Shown: piece after piece, positions 33,457-42,587 of the stretch
Numbering within the stretch: the first letter of the stretch is position 1
Layout: every line of letters begins with the position of its first letter
DNA from: Bradyrhizobium sp. WBAH42
GTDB taxonomy: Bacteria; Pseudomonadota; Alphaproteobacteria; Rhizobiales; Xanthobacteraceae
Assembly: GCF_024585265.1 (NCBI RefSeq)
Contig: NZ_CP036533.1
Location: 2,861,001 to 2,925,000, forward strand
Direction: 5' to 3'
DNA: 64,000 nt
Notes under the pieces: model-generated
Databases searched by the model: none
Told to the model about the DNA's origin: nothing
What the model saw: only the letters and a program-made list of their open reading frames with translations
Program-made: the position numbers and the translations under genes

Positions 33457-33571
33457 GTCATTGCGAGCGCAGCGACTTGTCCGCCGAAGCCTTGGCGAAG
33501 GCGGAAGCAATCCAGAGTCTCTCCGCGGAGGGATTCTGGATTGCTTCGTCGCAAGAGCTCCTCGCAATGAC
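33457..33571 (-). repeat. Repeat family B, 115-bp class, inverted
   Basis: Opposite orientation to the preceding copies: it begins GTCATTGCGAGCGCAGCGAC and ends GAGCTCCTCGCAATGAC, with the 30-bp insertion on the left arm. It is preceded by GCCACACACTCC, also found before the copies at 33609 and 34122. Confidence 0.92.
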
Positions 33572-33608
33572 GGTGGAGAGAGTTGCGCAAGGAGCTGCCA
33601 CACACTCC

Positions 33609-33723
33609 GTCATTGCGAGCGCAGCGACTTGTCCGCCGAAGCCTTGGCGAAGGCGGAAGCAATCCAGAGTCCCGCCGCGGAAGGATTCTGGATTGCTTCG
33701 TCGCAAGAGCTCCTCGCAATGAC
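33609..33723 (-). repeat. Repeat family B, 115-bp class, inverted
   Basis: Nearly identical to the copy at 33457-33571 and in the same orientation, again preceded by GCCACACACTCC. It ends 71 bp before the GIY-YIG gene and forms its left boundary. Confidence 0.92.
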
Positions 33724-33794
33724 GCTGTGGCGAAAGTCTCGTAATCATCTCTTGGTTGTGCTTTCGTCAAAGCTGTCCTCAGCCGAGTACGATC

Positions 33795-34082
33795 ATGAAG
33801 CAACCCTGCGTGTACATGTTCGCCAATCGTCGCAACGGAACGATCTACACGGGTGTCACCTCCAATCCGCCGCGTCGCGCGTTCGAGCATCGCGAAGGAC
33901 TGGTAAAGGGTTTCTCCTCAAAGTACGGTTGCAAGCTTCTCGTCTGGTACGAGCTGCACGCCACCATGACCGACGCGATTGTGCGCGAGAAGCAGATCAA
34001 GGGCGGCAGTCGGGCCAATAAGCTTGCCCTAATCGAGAGCCTCAATCCGAATTGGGACGATTTGTACGGGACGCTGATCTGA
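33795..34082 (+). CDS. GIY-YIG nuclease family protein
   Basis: A 95-residue single-domain protein. The GIY-YIG elements appear as VYMFANRRNGTIYTGVTSN with Y18, the catalytic-type Arg in NPPRRAFEHREG, and the metal-binding Glu in DAIVREKQIKGG; it belongs to the COG2827-like small GIY-YIG group. The ATG at 33795 was chosen because the upstream extension has no family similarity. It is flanked by repeat B copies on both sides. Activity is inferred; members of this group are poorly characterised. Confidence 0.88.
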   Translation: MKQPCVYMFANRRNGTIYTGVTSNPPRRAFEHREGLVKGFSSKYGCKLLVWYELHATMTDAIVREKQIKGGSRANKLALIESLNPNWDDLYGTLI

Positions 34083-34121
34083 CTCTAGAGGATGTGCTGG
34101 CAGTTGGCTGCCACACACTCC

Positions 34122-34236
34122 GTCATTGCGAGCGCAGCGACTTGTCCGCCGAAGCCTTGGCGAAGGCGGAAGCAATCCAGAGTCTTTCCGCGGAGACAGT
34201 CTGGATTGCTTCGTCGCAAGGGCTCCTCGCAATGAC
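34122..34236 (-). repeat. Repeat family B, 115-bp class, inverted
   Basis: Same orientation and same GCCACACACTCC flank as the copies at 33457 and 33609. It ends the unit that contains the GIY-YIG gene and lies 22 bp past the 3' end of mcd. Confidence 0.92.
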
Positions 34237-34257
34237 GATGTGGTAAGCGTCCGCCCC

Positions 34258-35610
34258 TTACGACAGCCGCATGTCCAGCAGCCTTCGCCCTTCACCCTTC
34301 AGCAGCTTCTTCACCGCGCTGGACGCCACGACCTCGCCGTCGTTCGCATAGGCCTCGTGGTTCTTCTCGATGTCGTCGAGGCGGTAGAGGTAGTTGACCA
34401 TGACGCCGGCGGACTCGCGCAGGCCCTTGGGCGAGAGGTCGCCCAGCCAGTTGATGCGCTCCAGCCGCGCGCCGTTGCCGAGATGGAAGCGGGCGACGGA
34501 ATCGATCAGCTTGCCCTTCGGCGTGCGCGCCTTGAGGAAATAGTGCGCCGCGAGCGGCTCCAGCACGGCGCGGAGCAGCGCCGCCGTCTCCGGGCTTTCG
34601 AACCATCTGGGATCGTCGAGGCGCTTGAGCACCTCGCGGTCCTCGTCCGACAGCGGCAGATCCCTGTCCTGCTTCACCCAGGCCATGAAGCCCGGCACCG
34701 GCGACAGCGTCACGAAGGTGTCGAGCTTCGGCAGCTCGCGGCGCAGCTCTTCCACCACCTGCTTGATCAGGAAGCTGCCGAAGGAGATGCCGCCCAGGCC
34801 GCGCTGGGTGTTGGAGATCGAATAGAACACGGCGGTGCGCGCGCGCTCGATCGGCAGATGCTGGCGGTCGACCGCGAGCAGGGGCTGGATCGCGCCGGGG
34901 ATCGTCTCGGTCAGCGCCACCTCGACGAAGATCAAGGGCTCGTCCACCATCGCGGGATGGAAGAAGGCGTAGCAGCGCCGGTCGACCGGATCGATGCGGC
35001 GGCGCAAATCGTCCCAGTCCGAGATCTCGTGCACGGCTTCATAGCGGATGATCTTTTCGAGGATGTTGGCCGGGGTCGACCAGTCGATCCTGCGCAGCAC
35101 GAGAAACCCCCTGTTGAACCACGAAGAGAGAAGATGCGAGACGTCGCGGTCGAGCGCGGCGAGATCGGTGTGCCCGTTCATCATGCCGAGCAGATCGGCG
35201 CGCATGTTGACGAGATCGCCGGTACCGCCGGGCGCACGGTTCAGGCGGCGGATCAGCTCCTGCCGCCGCGGCTCGGAGGCGAAGTGCAGGGCGCTGGCAT
35301 CCTCGTCGCTCGGCTTGGCGCGCCATTGCTCGATGGCCTTGGACAATCGTTCCCGGTCGGGTCCGAAAAAACGTACCAGTCCTTCGAAGAAGTTGCGGCG
35401 TCCCTCCGCATCCAGCTCCTGATAGAGATCGAGCACCTCGCGCGCCATGGCTGTGCCGGATGCTTCGCCGCGGCCGGACAGCAGCGCGCCACAAAGCTCG
35501 AGCAGTCCATCGGCATCCCGTTTGGTATTCGAGGCGTCCCCCCGGCGAAGCAACGTGCGGCCGCGCTCGGAGATGGTGGCAAGCAGGTCGGAGAAGAAGG
35601 CGTTGGCCAT
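34258..35610 (-). CDS. Malonyl-CoA decarboxylase
   Basis: A 450-residue enzyme converting malonyl-CoA to acetyl-CoA and CO2. The N-terminal helical domain (FFSDLLATISERGRTLL ... GRGEASGTAMAREVLDLY) precedes the GNAT-like catalytic domain with CYAFFHPAMVDEPLIFVEVAL and FYSISNTQRGLGGISFGSFL; the catalytic Ser and His of the family lie in these regions. In rhizobia this enzyme (MatA) is often clustered with matB and matC, but neither is adjacent here. Confidence 0.92.
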   Translation of the reverse strand: MANAFFSDLLATISERGRTLLRRGDASNTKRDADGLLELCGALLSGRGEASGTAMAREVLDLYQELDAEGRRNFFEGLVRFFGPDRERLSKAIEQWRAKPSDEDASALHFASEPRRQELIRRLNRAPGGTGDLVNMRADLLGMMNGHTDLAALDRDVSHLLSSWFNRGFLVLRRIDWSTPANILEKIIRYEAVHEISDWDDLRRRIDPVDRRCYAFFHPAMVDEPLIFVEVALTETIPGAIQPLLAVDRQHLPIERARTAVFYSISNTQRGLGGISFGSFLIKQVVEELRRELPKLDTFVTLSPVPGFMAWVKQDRDLPLSDEDREVLKRLDDPRWFESPETAALLRAVLEPLAAHYFLKARTPKGKLIDSVARFHLGNGARLERINWLGDLSPKGLRESAGVMVNYLYRLDDIEKNHEAYANDGEVVASSAVKKLLKGEGRRLLDMRLS

Positions 35611-35797
35611 CTGGGCTTTCGTATCGGGTCGGTGTGATGCGGGAGCTTACACGGGATTTGGGTGCAAGCCGATCACAATCAAGCAGGCGAATGCGGCATC
35701 TTTAGTTGGGCCGTGCGTTTGGAGAATGGCGGCATGTCGGACGGAGGGGACGGAGCATGCGGTGGCATTTGGGAACGAGGCGGCAGCCACATTCTCC

Positions 35798-35882
35798 GTC
35801 ATTGCGAGCGCAGCGAAGCAATCCAGAATCCCTCCGCCGAGAGAGTCTGGATTGCTTCGTCGCAAGGGCTCCTCGCAATGAC
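35798..35882 (-). repeat. Repeat family B, 85-bp class, inverted
   Basis: GTCATTGCGAGCGCAGCGAA to GGCTCCTCGCAATGAC, preceded by GCAGCCACATTCTCC, a variant of the flank of the three copies to its left. It lies in the 282-bp gap between mcd and the AraC gene; I see nothing else there. Confidence 0.92.
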
Positions 35883-35892
35883 GAGATCGGGG

Positions 35893-36702
35893 CTACCCCT
35901 TCCCCGCAAACTCCGTCGGCGTCCGCCCCGTCACCTGGCGGAACGCGGCCGAGAACGCCGGCACGCTGGCATAGCCGAGCTGGGTCGCGAGCTGCTTCAC
36001 CGACACGCTCGCATCCGTCGATATCCGCTCGATCGCCGCTGCAATCCTCGCGCGCTGGCACCAGCTCTTGAAGCTCAGCTGCGTCTCGCTCGAAAACAGC
36101 CGCGACAGCGTACGCCCGGAGGTTCCGACCTCGCGCGCCAGCGTGTCGATGTCGTGCAGGCCGGTGGGATCGTCGAGCACGATCATCGCGGCGCGGCGGC
36201 AGCGTGGCTCTCGGGGCAGCGGCACGAAGGTCGCGGAATCCTCGGCCTGCTGCAGTTCCAGCATCACCAGGCGCACCAGCAGCTCGGTGCGCTGCTCGGT
36301 GCTGCGCCCGTCGAACAGGGCGAGGATCGCCTGATTGAGCAGCGGCGACACCCGCACGACGAATTCCCGGGACAGGCCGTCATAGCGCTGCCCGCGTTCC
36401 AGCCAGGGCAGGTCGAAATAGAGCGTGCGCATTTCGATGTCGGCGAGCAGGTCGATGGCATGCTGGAGCCCGGCCGGCACCCAGACCGCGCGGTCCGGCG
36501 GCACCAGCCAGCGTCCCCCCGGCGTCGTCACCTGCATCGTGCCCTTCGCTGCATAGATCAGCTGCGCCTCGCGGTGCATGTGCAGATCGATCCGCATCCC
36601 CTTGGGATAATCGCGAGCGACCAGATGCACGCCCGCGGGCGAGCGGTGGTTGCTCCGGACCTCCCGCAGGATTGGCGTTTCCAAGACAGTCATTGGCAGC
36701 AT
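35893..36702 (-). CDS. AraC-family transcriptional regulator
   Basis: A 269-residue regulator (alternative start MTVLETP at 36693). The N-terminal cupin domain has HMHREAQLIYAAKGTMQV and the C-terminal pair of helix-turn-helices includes DIDTLAREVGTSGRTLSRLF and VKQLATQLGYASVPAFSAAF. It is divergent from the MFS gene with about 50 bp between, so it very probably controls that transporter. Confidence 0.9.
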   Translation of the reverse strand: MLPMTVLETPILREVRSNHRSPAGVHLVARDYPKGMRIDLHMHREAQLIYAAKGTMQVTTPGGRWLVPPDRAVWVPAGLQHAIDLLADIEMRTLYFDLPWLERGQRYDGLSREFVVRVSPLLNQAILALFDGRSTEQRTELLVRLVMLELQQAEDSATFVPLPREPRCRRAAMIVLDDPTGLHDIDTLAREVGTSGRTLSRLFSSETQLSFKSWCQRARIAAAIERISTDASVSVKQLATQLGYASVPAFSAAFRQVTGRTPTEFAGKG

Positions 36703-36754
36703 CCCGTCATGGCGAGGACATATAACTCATTTCGGAGCAGGAGAGGATTCGGGA

Positions 36755-37927
36755 ATGAACAGCCCCAGCCGGGTCATCGGTTTCGTCAATGCCGGCCATT
36801 TCATCGACCATTATTCGATGCTGATCTTCGCCGCCGCTGTCATCATCATGGGCCCGGCGCTCGGCATGGCCTATTCGGAACTGTTGCCTTACGCGACCCC
36901 GGGCTTCGTCGCCTTCGGCGCCGGCTCGCTGCTCACCGGCTGGCTCGGCGATCGCTGGAGCCGCCGCCACATGATGCTGATCTTCTTCGTCGGCATCGGC
37001 CTCTCCATGATCGCGGTCGGCTTCGTGCAAACGCAGGTCCAGCTCGGCGCGGCGCTGCTCGCGATCGGCATCTTTGCCTCGATCTATCACCCCGTCGGCA
37101 CCGCCATGATCGTGTCCTATGCCGACCGGCTCGGCCGCGAAATGGGCGTCAACGGCGTCTGGGGCAATCTCGGCGTGGCCTCGTCGGCCCTGGTCACCGG
37201 CGTGATCGGCCAATATCTCGGCTGGCGCTTCGCCTTCATCGTTCCCGGCGTGGTCACGGTCCTGATCGGAATCGCCTTCGCGCTGGGCGTCGTGCACGAG
37301 GACCGCAAGGGCTCGAAGCAGGCCGCAGCGCAGGCGCGGGTGGCCAAACGGGACATGTGGCGCGTGATCCTGGCGCTGTTGATCGTGGTGATCGCGATCT
37401 CCACGACCTTCAACGCCGTGACCGTCGCGCTGCCAAAACTGTTCGCCGAGCGCCTTGCCGACCTGACCAAGAGCCCGGCGCTGCTCGGGGTCATCGCCGC
37501 CGGCGTCTACGTGTTCGGCGCGATGACGCAGTACACGATCGGCCGGCTGCTCGACCGCTATTCGCTGAAGACGGTGGCGCTGCCGCTCTCCTTCATGCTG
37601 GCGCCGTTCCTGTATCTGGCGGCGAGCCTGTCCAACCTGCCGTTGATCGTCGTCTCGATTGGCATCGTCATGGGCGCGTTCGGTCAGGTCACGGTGAACG
37701 ATGCCATGGTCGGCAAATACACCACGGAAGAGTGGCGCTCGCGCGCCTATGCCGTGCGCTATTTCGTCGGCTTCACCGCGGCCGGCGCCTCCGTCGGTCT
37801 GGTCGCCTGGCTCTACGAACAGGGCGGCTTCGTCACCATGCTGCACGCCTTCGCCGCCCTCTGCCTGCTCGCCATCGCCGCCGCGCTGATCCTGCCGCGC
37901 GAGATCCGCACGCCGCAGGCGGCGTGA
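36755..37927 (+). CDS. MFS transporter
   Basis: A 390-residue major facilitator with about 12 hydrophobic segments. The loop between helices 2 and 3 reads GWLGDRWSRRHMM, matching the G-x-x-x-D-R/K-x-G-R/K-R/K signature. Early segments read GHFIDHYSMLIFAAAVIIMG. The start ATG at 36755 has AGGAGAGG upstream; the substrate is unknown. The adjacent AraC gene suggests inducible expression. Confidence 0.9.
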   Translation: MNSPSRVIGFVNAGHFIDHYSMLIFAAAVIIMGPALGMAYSELLPYATPGFVAFGAGSLLTGWLGDRWSRRHMMLIFFVGIGLSMIAVGFVQTQVQLGAALLAIGIFASIYHPVGTAMIVSYADRLGREMGVNGVWGNLGVASSALVTGVIGQYLGWRFAFIVPGVVTVLIGIAFALGVVHEDRKGSKQAAAQARVAKRDMWRVILALLIVVIAISTTFNAVTVALPKLFAERLADLTKSPALLGVIAAGVYVFGAMTQYTIGRLLDRYSLKTVALPLSFMLAPFLYLAASLSNLPLIVVSIGIVMGAFGQVTVNDAMVGKYTTEEWRSRAYAVRYFVGFTAAGASVGLVAWLYEQGGFVTMLHAFAALCLLAIAAALILPREIRTPQAA

Positions 37928-37945
37928 GCCGAACTCGCTCCACTC

Positions 37946-38060
37946 GTCATTGCGAGGAGCCCTTGCGACGAAGCAATCCAGAGTCCCTCCGCGGAGCCAG
38001 TCTGGATTGCTTCCGCCTTCGCCAAGGCTTCGGCGGACAAGTCGCTGCGCTCGCAATGAC
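37946..38060 (+). repeat. Repeat family B, 115-bp class
   Basis: GTCATTGCGAGGAGCCCTTG ... GGATTGCTT, then the 30-bp insertion (CCGCCTTCGC...GGACAAGT), then CGCTGCGCTCGCAATGAC. Comparing it with the copy at 29818 shows exactly 30 added bases. Confidence 0.92.
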
Positions 38061-38167
38061 GAGGGGCGCGCGGACGATCGCTCATTCCGCCCATGATGCC
38101 ATTCTGCCCCTGTTTTGCCCGACGGGGCAAGTCGCTTCGGCAAGACCGAAATTTTCTCAAGCCTTTT

Positions 38168-38200
38168 CAACCCCATCCCTACTGTGCATGGGGTTGTTTT
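38168..38200 (+). terminator. Intrinsic terminator downstream of the MFS gene
   Basis: A perfect 9-bp stem CAACCCCAT / ATGGGGTTG with an 11-base loop followed by TTTT on the plus strand, between the convergent MFS and RND genes. A second smaller hairpin (TTGCCC-GACG-GGGCAA) lies at 38115-38130. On the minus strand no T-run follows. Confidence 0.65.
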
Positions 38201-38231
38201 CGCACTTTTGTTTTGAGCGGACGAAAAGCAG

Positions 38232-41200
38232 CTAAGGCTTCACCTCCGCCACCTTCACCGCCTTCTTGCTCGCCCGCCAGTTCTCGAAGCGCTGCACCAC
38301 CACGAAGAACGCCGGCACGAACAGCACCGCGAGGCAGGTCGAGGCCAGCATCCCCGAGAACACGGTGATGCCGATCGACTTGCGCGCGCTGGCGCCGGCG
38401 CCGGTGGCGAGCACCAGCGGCACGACGCCGAGGATGAAGGCGAACGAGGTCATCAGGATCGGCCGGAAGCGGGCACGCGCCGCCTCGATCGCGGACTCCA
38501 GGATCGGCTTGCCGTCGCGGCCGTGCAGCTCGAGGCCGACCTCGACGATCAGGATCGCGTTCTTCGCCGACAGCGCGATGAGCAGGATCAAGCCGATCTG
38601 GCAATAGAGGTTGTTGTCGATCTTGAGGGCGGAGAGGATCAGCATCGGCCCGAGCAGCGACAGCGGCACGGCGAGGATCACCGAGATCGGCGCATACCAG
38701 CTCTCGTACTGGCCGGCGAGCACGAGATAGACCAGCAGCATGGCGAGCCCGAACACCCAGTAGATCTGGTTGCTGACCGCCTTCTCCTGATAGGACATCG
38801 CGGTCCATTCATAGCCGGTGCCGGGCGGCAGCGTCTTGTCCGCGATCTCCTCCATCAGCTTCAGCGACTGGCCGGAGGAGTAGCCCTGCGCCGGCAGGCC
38901 GATCACGGTCGAGGACGGATAGAGGTTGTAGAGGCTGATCAGCGACGGACCCGTGGCCGGCGTGATCTTGGCGACGGTGCCGATCGGGATCATGTCGCCG
39001 TTCGAGTTGCGCACCTGCATGTTGGCGATGTCGCGCTCGGTGACGCGGAACGCCGGATCGGCCTGGGTGTAGACCTGGAACACGCGGCCGAACTTGTTGA
39101 ACTGGTTGACATAGGACGAGCCGAGATAGGTCGACAGCGCCGAAAACACCTGATCTGTCGTCACGTGCAGCGTCTGGGTCTTGACGCGGTCGATCTCGAC
39201 ATTGAATTGCGGCACCGACGAGCGGAAGGAGGACTGCACGCGCTGCAGCGCGCTCTGGCTCTGGCCATTGCTGACTATCGCGCCGGTGATGGCCTGCAGC
39301 TTGGCGAAATCGCTGTTGCCGTCGCGCAGCTCGACCTGCATCGAGAAGCCGGCGGCGTTGCCGATGCCCTGGATCGGCGGCGGCGGCAGCACGATGGTGC
39401 GGGCCTCCATGATGGCCGCGAGCTTGTCGTTGAGGCCAAAGACCAGCGAGCGCAGATCCTCGCCTGGCCCTTTGCGCGCGTCCCAGTCCTTCAGGATGAT
39501 GTAGGCGACGCCGGCATTGGCGAGGCTGGCGCTGTTGTCGAGCGCGGAGATGCCGGCGATGGTGATGACCTGCGCCACGCCGGGCGTGTCCTTGATCAGC
39601 CCGCTCGCTTTGTCGAGCACGGCCTGCGTCCGCTCCAGCGCGGCACCGTCGGGCAGCTGCACGGCAGCGATCAGATAGCCCTGGTCCTCGATCGGCAGGA
39701 AGCCGGTCGGCACGCGCGACAGGCCGTAGCCGCTGGCCGCGATGACCAGCAGCGCGAACGCGACCGAGATGGTGGCGTGCTTCACGAGAAACGTGATCAG
39801 CCTGGTGTAGCCGCGCTCGACGCGGTTATAGACCGCATTGAAACCCCGATAGAAGAAATTGCGTTGCTCCGGCGGCACCGCCGGCCGCAGCCACAGCGCA
39901 CATTGCGTCGGCTTCAAGGTGGCCGCGTTGATGGCGGAGAGCAGCGCGGTGGCCGCGATCACCAGCGCGAATTGCGAGTAGATGCGTCCCGTCAGTCCTG
40001 CGAGGAACGAGGCCGGCAAAAACACCGAGATCAGCACCAGCGTGATGCCGACGATCGGCGCGAACAGCTGGTCCATCGCGCGGATCGCGGCGTCGTGGCC
40101 GTTCATGCCCTGCTCGATATTGTGGGCGGCGCCTTCGACCACGACGATGGCGTCGTCGACGACGATGCCGATCGCGAGCACGATCGCAAACAGCGTCGAC
40201 ATGTTGATGGTGAAGCCGAGCGCCGCCATCGCGGCGAACGCGCCGATGATGGTGACGGGCACGGTCGTCGCCGGCACCAGCATCGCGCGCCAGTCCTGCA
40301 GGAAGACGAGGATCACGACCAGCACCAGCAAGCCGGCCTCGATCAAGGTCATGTAGACCTCGTGCACCGAGGCTTCGACGAACTTGGTGGTGTCGAACGG
40401 CGTGTCGTACTTGATGCCTTCGGGGAAGCGCTTGGCGAGCTCGGCCATCTTCTTCTCGACCGCCTGCTCGACCTGGAGCGCGTTGGCGCCGGGCGACTGG
40501 AACACGCCGATGCCGGTGGCCGGCTGCTTGTTGAGCGAGAAGATCTGGCTGTAGGTCTGCGCGCCGAGCTCGACCCAGCCGACGTCGCGCACCCGCGTGA
40601 CGTCGCCGCTCGAGCCTGTCTTGACGATGATGTTCTCGAACTGGCCGGCGTCGTCGAGCCGTCCGTTGACGTTGAGCGTGTACTGGAACGCCTGTCCCGG
40701 CGGCGTCGGCGGTGCGCCGACCTGGCCGGCGGAGACCTGCTGGCTCTGCTGCTGGATTGCGTTGATGACGTCCTGCGGCACCAGGCCCCGCACCTGCAGC
40801 TTGTTGGGATCGAGCCAGATCCGCATCGAATATTGGCCGGCGCCGAACACGGTGACGTTGCCGACGCCGGGCAGGCGCGAGAGCTCGTCGCGGATGTTGA
40901 TGGTGGCGTAGTTGCTCAGGTAAAGGCTGTCGTATTTCGCCTCCGGCGAGGTCAGCGTCACGAACAACAGGATCGAGGTCGACCGCTTCTGCACGGTGAC
41001 GCCCTGGTTCTGCACGGCTTGCGGCAATTGCGACAATGCGCTGGAGACGCGGTTCTGCACCAGCACCTGCGCGAAGTTGAGGTCGGTGCCGATCTTGAAG
41101 GTCACCGTCAGCGTGTAGGTGCCGTCGGAGCCGCTGTAGGACTGCATGTACAGCATGTCCTCGACGCCGTTGACCTGCTGCTCGATCGGCAGCGCCACGG

Positions 41201-41381
41201 TGTCGATCACCGTCTTGGCGCTGGCGCCGGGATAGCGCGTGGTGACCTGCACGGTCGGCGGCACCACATCGGGATATTGCGCGATGGCGAGGTTGAACAG
41301 CGCGACGCCGCCGATCAGGATCATCAGGAGCGCGATGACGTTGGAGAGGACCGGCCGCTCGATGAAGAACTTTGAGATCAT
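38232..41381 (-). CDS. RND efflux pump permease (HAE1 family)
   Basis: A 1049-residue inner-membrane proton antiporter of the AcrB/MexB type. It opens MISKFFIERPVLSNVIALLM and carries the typical repeats: two blocks of transmembrane helices separated by large periplasmic loops, with the proton-relay segment IVLAIGIVVDDAIVVVEG and the second-half motif VPLVLATGAGASARKSIGI. It works with the adaptor gene 12 bp upstream; no outer-membrane channel gene is in the window. Substrates unknown. Confidence 0.95.
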   Translation of the reverse strand: MISKFFIERPVLSNVIALLMILIGGVALFNLAIAQYPDVVPPTVQVTTRYPGASAKTVIDTVALPIEQQVNGVEDMLYMQSYSGSDGTYTLTVTFKIGTDLNFAQVLVQNRVSSALSQLPQAVQNQGVTVQKRSTSILLFVTLTSPEAKYDSLYLSNYATINIRDELSRLPGVGNVTVFGAGQYSMRIWLDPNKLQVRGLVPQDVINAIQQQSQQVSAGQVGAPPTPPGQAFQYTLNVNGRLDDAGQFENIIVKTGSSGDVTRVRDVGWVELGAQTYSQIFSLNKQPATGIGVFQSPGANALQVEQAVEKKMAELAKRFPEGIKYDTPFDTTKFVEASVHEVYMTLIEAGLLVLVVILVFLQDWRAMLVPATTVPVTIIGAFAAMAALGFTINMSTLFAIVLAIGIVVDDAIVVVEGAAHNIEQGMNGHDAAIRAMDQLFAPIVGITLVLISVFLPASFLAGLTGRIYSQFALVIAATALLSAINAATLKPTQCALWLRPAVPPEQRNFFYRGFNAVYNRVERGYTRLITFLVKHATISVAFALLVIAASGYGLSRVPTGFLPIEDQGYLIAAVQLPDGAALERTQAVLDKASGLIKDTPGVAQVITIAGISALDNSASLANAGVAYIILKDWDARKGPGEDLRSLVFGLNDKLAAIMEARTIVLPPPPIQGIGNAAGFSMQVELRDGNSDFAKLQAITGAIVSNGQSQSALQRVQSSFRSSVPQFNVEIDRVKTQTLHVTTDQVFSALSTYLGSSYVNQFNKFGRVFQVYTQADPAFRVTERDIANMQVRNSNGDMIPIGTVAKITPATGPSLISLYNLYPSSTVIGLPAQGYSSGQSLKLMEEIADKTLPPGTGYEWTAMSYQEKAVSNQIYWVFGLAMLLVYLVLAGQYESWYAPISVILAVPLSLLGPMLILSALKIDNNLYCQIGLILLIALSAKNAILIVEVGLELHGRDGKPILESAIEAARARFRPILMTSFAFILGVVPLVLATGAGASARKSIGITVFSGMLASTCLAVLFVPAFFVVVQRFENWRASKKAVKVAEVKP

Positions 41382-41393
41382 GGCTGGCCGCCC

Positions 41394-42587
41394 CTACTTG
41401 CTCGAGGCCTGCGACTGCTCGATCTTCGTCATCTGCGGATCGATCTTCTGGCCCGGGATGACGCGCAACAGCCCCGCGGTCACGACGCGGTCCTCCGGCT
41501 TCAGGCCGCTTTCGATCACGCGCAGCCCGTTGTCGACCGGGCCGATCTGCACCTTGCGCTGCTCGACGACGTTGTCGCTGTTGACCACCAGCAGATAACG
41601 GCCGCCCTGGTCGCTCCCGAGCGCGGTGTCGGGAACGAGGAGCGCGCTCTTCTCCTGGTCGAAGGGCACGCGGACGCGGACGAAATAGCCGGGCAGCAGC
41701 ACCCGCTTGTCGTTGGGGACGAGGCCGCGCACCGCCAGCGTGCCGGTCGATTGATTGAGGGTCGGCGAGACGTAGTCGAGCTTGCCCTCATGCGGATAGC
41801 CGGTCTCGGTCTGCAGCCCCACTTGAATCGGGAATTGCTTCATATCCGTGGGCGTCAGTCCGCGGCGGGCCGCCTCGGCGCGGATGCGCAGCACGTCCTG
41901 CTCGTTGACGGTGAAGTTCACATAGATCGGGTCCATCGCGACGATGGTGGCGAGCTGGGTCGGCGAGGAGACGCCGACCAGTTCGCCGACCGAGACCATG
42001 TGCGCGCTGACGACGCCGTCGAACGGCGCGGTCACCCTGGTGTAGCCGTAATTGACCTCCGCCAGCCTCGTATTGACCTGGGCCTGCTGGAGGTTGGCCT
42101 GAGCGTTGTCACGGGTCGATGTCGAGGTGTCGAGGGTGGACTGCGAGACCGCCTGGCGCTGCACGAGCTCGACCTGCCGCTTGTAATCGGCTTCGGTCTG
42201 CTTGACCGTGGCTTGCGCGCCGACCTCCGCGGCCTTCGCCTGCTCGACCTTGAGCTTGTAGGTCTCAGGCTCGATCGTGAACAGCTGGGTGCCCTGCTTG
42301 ACGAACGTGCCGTCCTGATAGTCGATCGTTTGCAGAAAGCCCTGCACGCGCGCGACGAGATCGACGCTCTTGATCGGCGCCGTGTTGCCGGTGGCCTCGA
42401 CGTAGCGCGTCACCGGGCGCTGCACCGGCGTCGCGACGTCCACCTTGGGCGGCGGCGGCGCCACGAACGTGTTCTTGTCCTCGCAGCCGGCGAGCATGAT
42501 CACGGTGGTCGCGGCGGAAAGGACCTGCCCGATACGCGTCCACGCTTCTTTGCGTCGTGCGGGAGAGGTGGGATTCGCGCGCGTCAT
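41394..42587 (-). CDS. RND periplasmic adaptor (membrane fusion) lipoprotein
   Basis: A 397-residue AcrA/MexA-type adaptor. The lipobox is LAGC in VIMLAGCEDKN, so it is a lipoprotein; the lipoyl/hairpin region (YVEATGNTAPIKSVDLVARVQGFLQ ... DYQDGTFVKQGTQLF) is followed by a coiled-coil stretch and beta-barrel domain. The start MTRANPTSPARR at 42587 is the first with a sensible signal peptide. Confidence 0.93.
   Translation of the reverse strand: MTRANPTSPARRKEAWTRIGQVLSAATTVIMLAGCEDKNTFVAPPPPKVDVATPVQRPVTRYVEATGNTAPIKSVDLVARVQGFLQTIDYQDGTFVKQGTQLFTIEPETYKLKVEQAKAAEVGAQATVKQTEADYKRQVELVQRQAVSQSTLDTSTSTRDNAQANLQQAQVNTRLAEVNYGYTRVTAPFDGVVSAHMVSVGELVGVSSPTQLATIVAMDPIYVNFTVNEQDVLRIRAEAARRGLTPTDMKQFPIQVGLQTETGYPHEGKLDYVSPTLNQSTGTLAVRGLVPNDKRVLLPGYFVRVRVPFDQEKSALLVPDTALGSDQGGRYLLVVNSDNVVEQRKVQIGPVDNGLRVIESGLKPEDRVVTAGLLRVIPGQKIDPQMTKIEQSQASSK

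Noticed and set aside
33461..34021. A long open frame on the plus strand through the repeats and GIY-YIG gene
   Set aside because: It runs through palindromic family B copies and is read out of frame with the real GIY-YIG gene; similar spurious frames arise at nearly every copy of the repeat.
35662..38235. An 857-codon open frame on the plus strand
   Set aside because: It is the shadow of the AraC gene (antisense) and of the MFS gene (wrong frame) joined through repeats; its composition is Arg/His-rich and shows no domain.
38523..41375. A 950-codon open frame antisense to the RND permease
   Set aside because: High-GC third-position artefact with biased Asp/His/Arg composition; the minus-strand RND frame has full family motifs.
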